This document shows positions 60,457 through 64,000 of a stretch of 64,000 nt of DNA, piece by piece. The notes under the pieces were generated by a model that was not told the DNA's origin, searched no databases, and saw nothing but the letters and a program-made list of their open reading frames with translations. A program made the position numbers and the translations under genes. Origin of the DNA: Ferruginibacter sp. (GTDB taxonomy: Bacteria; Bacteroidota; Bacteroidia; Chitinophagales; Chitinophagaceae); the NCBI GenBank assembly GCA_028288705.1, contig JAQBNH010000006.1, positions 124,001-188,000 of the forward strand. The letters run 5' to 3'. Position 1 is the stretch's first letter. Each line of letters starts with the position of its first letter.

Positions 60457-61989
60457 TTAATAAAGAGAGAAACCTCTCTCGTCGATATTACGCACACCAT
60501 CCGGACCGGATACTTTGATGTTTACAAAAGTAACGTTTGAACCTGGTCCGCAACGGGCGATCAAAGCTGATACGGGCGCCAGGCTGTTACCGTTGATTGT
60601 TCCAACCTGTGTTGTAGGGAAGTTAGCACCAGAGAAATACACTGTTGCACTTACCACTGAATAACGCAGATCGAAATCAAAATTTTCCAGGTCAGCACGA
60701 CAGGATTGCTGGCTTTTGAATTCCACCGTTGCAATACGGGCTTTACCAGAACCTACTTTGAAAACAGGATCAGGAATTCTTTTCACACGGAAAGGGAATT
60801 GCGTAGTTTTTCCATCTGCAGTTACGTTAACGGTTACATTGCCAATTGAACTAACTCGAACAGTTTGCTTCGAGCCAGATCCGCTGATGGAACCACTTGA
60901 AATCGAGACTTTAGTTTTATCCCAGCCTGTTGGCGAGCCGATCGTAACGGGGTTATCAACGCCGATATAAAATACATTCATTTTATCAGGCATTACTGCT
61001 GCGCCTCCCGGAGTTCCTACTGTATATTTTACAGTTTCCGGCTTAGTTTGTGGCTTGCCATTTTCGTCAATAAAAGTAACATTTACGGAAACGGTATGTT
61101 CGCCCGCCCCACTCGCGGTGGTTGTGTAAGTACCTTGTCCGTTGGTTACTGGAACAGAACTGCCATTAATAACAATCGTAGGTTTTGCTGCAGAACTGTA
61201 AGCGCCAACGCCTGCAGTAATCGAAATCGGTTCTCCTGGCATAACATAGTTTGAACTTTGTCCAACTAACACTCCAACTTGATCCATGTGAACAACAACT
61301 TGGCCGATCTGGTTGTGGAAATAGGTCACTGCTTGATTTTCAGCATTTTTCACGTTATTCTGAAATTTGCTCAGAAGAGTAATACCTGCTACAGTAGGTG
61401 TCATGTGGAAATAAGCTTCAGTAAAATCTTTCTCCTTACCGTCTTGACCCTTAACAGGTTTTATTGCATCAACTGGGAAAGTAGCCTCATACTGAGATTT
61501 AAATCCCGGATCAAGATTCAACATTTTAGCGCGATAGTCATTAAGCCTCTTTTGGAAATCTTCTCCAAGGTTTTTTCCACCAGGACCATTTCCAAACAAC
61601 CTGGTTGCTGCCTCCAAATCATCCTCTTTATATTTTTCAACAAGTTTGCCGTCGATTGTTACCATCTCCAAACCAGCAGCTTCTTTCAGTTGTTTTTTGA
61701 TATCATCAATATATGTGTTAATACCGTCTGATAAGGCTTTCGCTTGCACGGCCTTTTCATTCCACGGAGTCGCCTTCTCTCTTGTTTTTTCATCGTTAAC
61801 TTTTTCAAGCAACGACGTATACAAGGTTTTGTTTGCACTAGAAATGTTGGTATTGGATGTTACTAAACTCGCATCCACTACTTTAAAGGCATTCAGGATC
61901 TCTGATGATACGTTTAATGCAAGTAGTGCAGTGAGCACCAGGTACATCAGGTTGATCATCTTCTGCCGGGGCTCTTTGGGTAAAGCCAT
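60457..61989 (-). CDS. gldM: T9SS motor protein GldM
   Basis: A 510-residue protein with one inner-membrane helix near the N-terminus (INLMYLVLTALLALNVSSE) and a long periplasmic part of several stacked beta domains, as seen in GldM/PorM. Landmarks are MALPKEPRQKMINLMY, GVLVGQSSNYVMPGEP and VKRIPDPVFKVGSG. GldM and GldL form the proton-driven motor and transmit torque across the periplasm to the GldK-GldN ring. Spacing of 19 bases to gldN supports one operon. Confidence 0.94.
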   Translation of the reverse strand: MALPKEPRQKMINLMYLVLTALLALNVSSEILNAFKVVDASLVTSNTNISSANKTLYTSLLEKVNDEKTREKATPWNEKAVQAKALSDGINTYIDDIKKQLKEAAGLEMVTIDGKLVEKYKEDDLEAATRLFGNGPGGKNLGEDFQKRLNDYRAKMLNLDPGFKSQYEATFPVDAIKPVKGQDGKEKDFTEAYFHMTPTVAGITLLSKFQNNVKNAENQAVTYFHNQIGQVVVHMDQVGVLVGQSSNYVMPGEPISITAGVGAYSSAAKPTIVINGSSVPVTNGQGTYTTTASGAGEHTVSVNVTFIDENGKPQTKPETVKYTVGTPGGAAVMPDKMNVFYIGVDNPVTIGSPTGWDKTKVSISSGSISGSGSKQTVRVSSIGNVTVNVTADGKTTQFPFRVKRIPDPVFKVGSGKARIATVEFKSQQSCRADLENFDFDLRYSVVSATVYFSGANFPTTQVGTINGNSLAPVSALIARCGPGSNVTFVNIKVSGPDGVRNIDERGFSLY

Positions 61990-62041
61990 AACTAATTAGT
62001 ATTTAGAAAGTTTTTATTAAAATTGTTTGGATAATTTTCAC

Positions 62042-62809
62042 TTAGCTCCGGCCTTGCATTGCGCTCAGCATGTTACCATAAACAGAATTCAGTTTGCTCA
62101 GGTTAGTTGCCAAAGCACTGATCTCTTGCTTCGCTTTGTTGGCATCATCAACACTGTTCATCATCGCCTGGCTTGCTTCAGCCATTTTACCATAGAAGCC
62201 ATTTAAAGCTTTCAGGTGATTATTACTTTCTTTCAATTCCAGTTCGTAAATAGTATTTAAAGAACCCAGGTTTTTCGTCAACACCTGAACTTGTTCGTGG
62301 AATCCTTTCGCGCTTTCAGAAGCATTGTTGAAAGAAGACATGGTTGTTGCACTGTTCGCAAAAGCAGTAGACATATTTGTCATAGCGCTTGTAGCTTCTT
62401 TAGTTTTCGTGCTGAAATCGCTGGTAGATTTCACTACATCACTTACATCAGAAATACCGGAAACAGTTGTTCCTAATTTTTGAAAACCTTCGCCTAATCT
62501 TTTCAGGTTAGCAGGTGTGATATCGGCATCCTGTAACATTTTGTCCATATTGTTCAAAGCCGGGTTGCCCACTGGTACTGCCTTCAATGTTTTACCTTCA
62601 TAATCTTCTTTAACTGCAGGATAAATAAGGTATAAGACACCATAAAGCAAAAAGATCGCCGCCTCGGTATACAAACCGATCTTCAACCAAAGATCTGCAC
62701 TTGGTGTGTGAAGGATTTTCTGTAATGCACCAAAAATAACCGCAGCAGCCGCAATAGAAACGGCAACGTCCATCCATTTACTAATGTTTGAAGGAATTTT
62801 AACTGACAT
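62042..62809 (-). CDS. gldL: T9SS motor protein GldL
   Basis: A 255-residue protein with two inner-membrane helices (about 13-29 and 41-61) and a long, Ser/Thr/Asn-rich helical cytoplasmic tail. MDVAVSIAAAAVIFGALQKI and KIGLYTEAAIFLLYGVLYL hold the conserved acidic residue of helix 2 (Glu in YTEAAIF) that serves proton conduction in GldL. It pairs with GldM as the motor. The gap to gldK contains a perfect hairpin (62877-62910). Confidence 0.94.
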   Translation of the reverse strand: MSVKIPSNISKWMDVAVSIAAAAVIFGALQKILHTPSADLWLKIGLYTEAAIFLLYGVLYLIYPAVKEDYEGKTLKAVPVGNPALNNMDKMLQDADITPANLKRLGEGFQKLGTTVSGISDVSDVVKSTSDFSTKTKEATSAMTNMSTAFANSATTMSSFNNASESAKGFHEQVQVLTKNLGSLNTIYELELKESNNHLKALNGFYGKMAEASQAMMNSVDDANKAKQEISALATNLSKLNSVYGNMLSAMQGRS

Positions 62810-62841
62810 CTTTTTCTAAATTTTAAGATTTTTAAGTGGGG

Positions 62842-62864
62842 ATTGTTTGAATTAATTGTTTGAA
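62842..62864. repeat. direct repeat in gldK-gldL gap
   Basis: ATTGTTTGAA occurs at 62842-62851 and again at 62855-62864, 13 bases apart start to start. It is close to the gldL start and could be a protein-binding site. Confidence 0.45.
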
Positions 62865-62876
62865 CAGCGTTGAAAT

Positions 62877-62910
62877 AACAACCCATTTCATTTGATTAAA
62901 ATGGGTTGTT
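62877..62910 (-). other. 12-bp perfect hairpin between gldK and gldL
   Basis: AACAACCCATTT (62877-62888) and AAATGGGTTGTT (62899-62910) form a 12-pair stem with a ten-base loop. In the transcribed (minus) direction it is followed by ATTTC, not a T run, so it may be a leaky terminator or an RNA-processing element that tunes gldK against gldLMN. Confidence 0.6.
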
Positions 62911-62964
62911 AAATAAAGTATTTTAATTAGAAGTGTATTCTATAAAGAGCGGGTTGATATTTTA

Positions 62965-64000
62965 TTATTTGCGTCTTGAAGGAGCAGGAGGAAGATCGAT
63001 TACACATCTGAAACCGATATAAGATTTTGACGTATCCTGGTATTCGTAGCTACGGGTACTGGTTTGCAGGAAGAAACCAACGTCTTTCCAGCTACCACCA
63101 CGCAATACCTTACGTTTCATCCGCGGAGGATCGGAATCTTTTGCATTCCAACGGATATCCGGGTTCATGTCATGCTGGAAGTTATAACCACCTTCGTAAA
63201 ATAAAGAAGAAGTCCACTCAGCAACGTTACCCGCCATATTATATAATCCAAAATCATTCGGCCAGTAAGCATCAGCCCTTACGGTGTAGAAACCACCATC
63301 TTCAGGATAATTACCACGGCCTGGTTTGAAGTTAGCCAGCAAACAACCTTTTTTATTTCTCAGGTACGGACCACCCCAAGGGTAAGGAACCTGTGAACGG
63401 CCACCGCGTGCTGCGTATTCCCATTGTGCTTCTGTTGGAAGGCGGAAATCAGATTCAGCATTACGCTTTTTACCTTCTAAAAATGAGTTCAGGTAATGAG
63501 TTCTCCATTCGCAGAAAGCCGTAGCTTGTTTCCAGCTCACACCAACTACAGGATAATTTCCGTAAGCAGGATGGCTGTAATATTGTTTTGCCATTGGTTC
63601 GTTGTAAGAATAGGCGAAATCGCGTACCCAGCACAAGGAATCAGGATAGACAGGGATTTGTTGTTTTACGATGAAAGCAGAACGAGGGATCGTTACATCG
63701 CGGTTTTGAGCCGCTGCTTTATAATCGAAGATCTCGGATTGGTAAAGGATCTTTTTAGCATCCAGTTCTTTTTTGCCAAAAATCCTGTTATCCGGAGTTA
63801 CGATGATCGCATCAATTTTTTCAATGGTTGCTTTATCGCCCCATTTAATTGTTTTCGCTTTTGTCCAGTCAACATATTCTGTTCCGTCCTGGCCCTGCTT
63901 CACATAGCCCATCAGTTTGGCCGCGATGGAATCACGTACCCAATTGGTGAACTGGCGATATTCGTTGTTGGTAACTTCAGTTGCATCCATCCAGAAACCA
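62965..64000 (-). CDS. gldK: T9SS / gliding lipoprotein GldK, N-terminus outside window
   Basis: The frame stays open to the window edge (Gly-Phe-Trp before MDATEVTNNEYRQF), so the ATG at 63990 is internal. The visible part is a formylglycine-generating-enzyme-like fold: FWMDATEVTNNEY, PVVGVSWKQATAFCEWRT, FRLPTEAQWEYAARGG, YNMAGNVAEWTSS and the closing KVLRGGSW. GldK lacks the enzymatic role and forms outer-membrane rings with GldN. The lipid-anchored N-terminus is beyond the window. It heads the reverse gldK-gldL-gldM-gldN run. Confidence 0.93.
   Translation of the reverse strand, partial: GFWMDATEVTNNEYRQFTNWVRDSIAAKLMGYVKQGQDGTEYVDWTKAKTIKWGDKATIEKIDAIIVTPDNRIFGKKELDAKKILYQSEIFDYKAAAQNRDVTIPRSAFIVKQQIPVYPDSLCWVRDFAYSYNEPMAKQYYSHPAYGNYPVVGVSWKQATAFCEWRTHYLNSFLEGKKRNAESDFRLPTEAQWEYAARGGRSQVPYPWGGPYLRNKKGCLLANFKPGRGNYPEDGGFYTVRADAYWPNDFGLYNMAGNVAEWTSSLFYEGGYNFQHDMNPDIRWNAKDSDPPRMKRKVLRGGSWKDVGFFLQTSTRSYEYQDTSKSYIGFRCVIDLPPAPSRRK

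Noticed and set aside
1-64000. Mobile elements, prophage, CRISPR arrays, tRNA or rRNA genes
   Set aside because: I looked for transposase motifs, terminal repeats, regular repeat spacing and tRNA T-loop patterns on both strands and found none that I could support by eye.

Overview
The window looks like the chromosome of a Bacteroidota species, most likely of the Chitinophagaceae type. The grounds are gliding and type IX secretion genes (gldB, gldF, gldG, gldK, gldL, gldM, gldN), secreted proteins with T9SS C-terminal sorting domains, a MurF-alanine racemase fusion, a Bat/MoxR cluster, DUF5777, DUF4783 and DUF1361 proteins, and promoters with the Bacteroidota -7 element TAnnTTTG. I saw no tRNA, rRNA, CRISPR array, insertion sequence or prophage. 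Both window ends cut genes: the barrel protein at the left end lacks its start, and gldK at the right end lacks its N-terminus.

Layout. 0-4.5 kb: a truncated outer-membrane barrel gene, a nucleotidyltransferase-like gene that has lost its catalytic motif, then a forward cassette of OB-fold protein, haem lipoprotein, YceI protein and DUF5777 barrel. 4.2-12.6 kb: housekeeping genes (tatD, polysaccharide deacetylase, gltX with a free-standing B12-binding domain, a TRIC-type channel, enoyl-CoA hydratase, NlpC/P60 lipoprotein, fumC). 12.7-17 kb: two divergent T9SS cargo genes. 17-23.7 kb: lspA and the reverse run gldF-gldG-terC-murF/alr. 23.7-24.2 kb: a 487-bp gap with two terminator-like hairpins and no upstream gene on that strand, so possibly a small RNA. 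24.2-33.6 kb: porin-like barrel, DUF885 lipoprotein, proline-rich secreted protein, iscS-iscU-iscA, methylmalonyl-CoA epimerase, MBL hydrolase and a 1151-residue outer-membrane protein.

33.6-38.3 kb holds a tightly packed seven-gene reverse operon: membrane protein, winged-helix regulator, CreD with an extra N-terminal membrane domain, a COQ4-like protein with the full HDxxHx11E motif, a small membrane protein, a DgkA-type kinase and DUF1361. A related CTTTG-N5-CAAAG dyad lies in front of the operon and at the creD start. This is my best candidate for a poorly described system. 38.4-47.8 kb: aminotransferase, gamma carbonic anhydrase, rsgA, a short Bat operon (moxR, DUF58, membrane protein, batA), a UPF0145 protein and nadE. 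47.8-59.3 kb: gldB, fatty acid desaturase, apaG, SUI1, nadC, DUF4783, gpmI with a haem-binding protein, an ECF sigma factor followed by an inner-membrane/barrel hybrid, and uvrC. 59.4-64 kb: gldK-gldL-gldM-gldN, the T9SS core motor.

How the genes work together. LspA would process the many lipoproteins here, including GldB and GldK. GldK-N would power T9SS export of cargo such as the PQQ-type dehydrogenase and the 756-residue adhesin-like protein. Several transcription units start with a recognisable -7 box. gltX, fumC and lspA share an identical 11-base core. Four others (mce, nadC, gpmI and a lipoprotein gene) place the -7 box exactly four bases before the ATG, which predicts leaderless messages.
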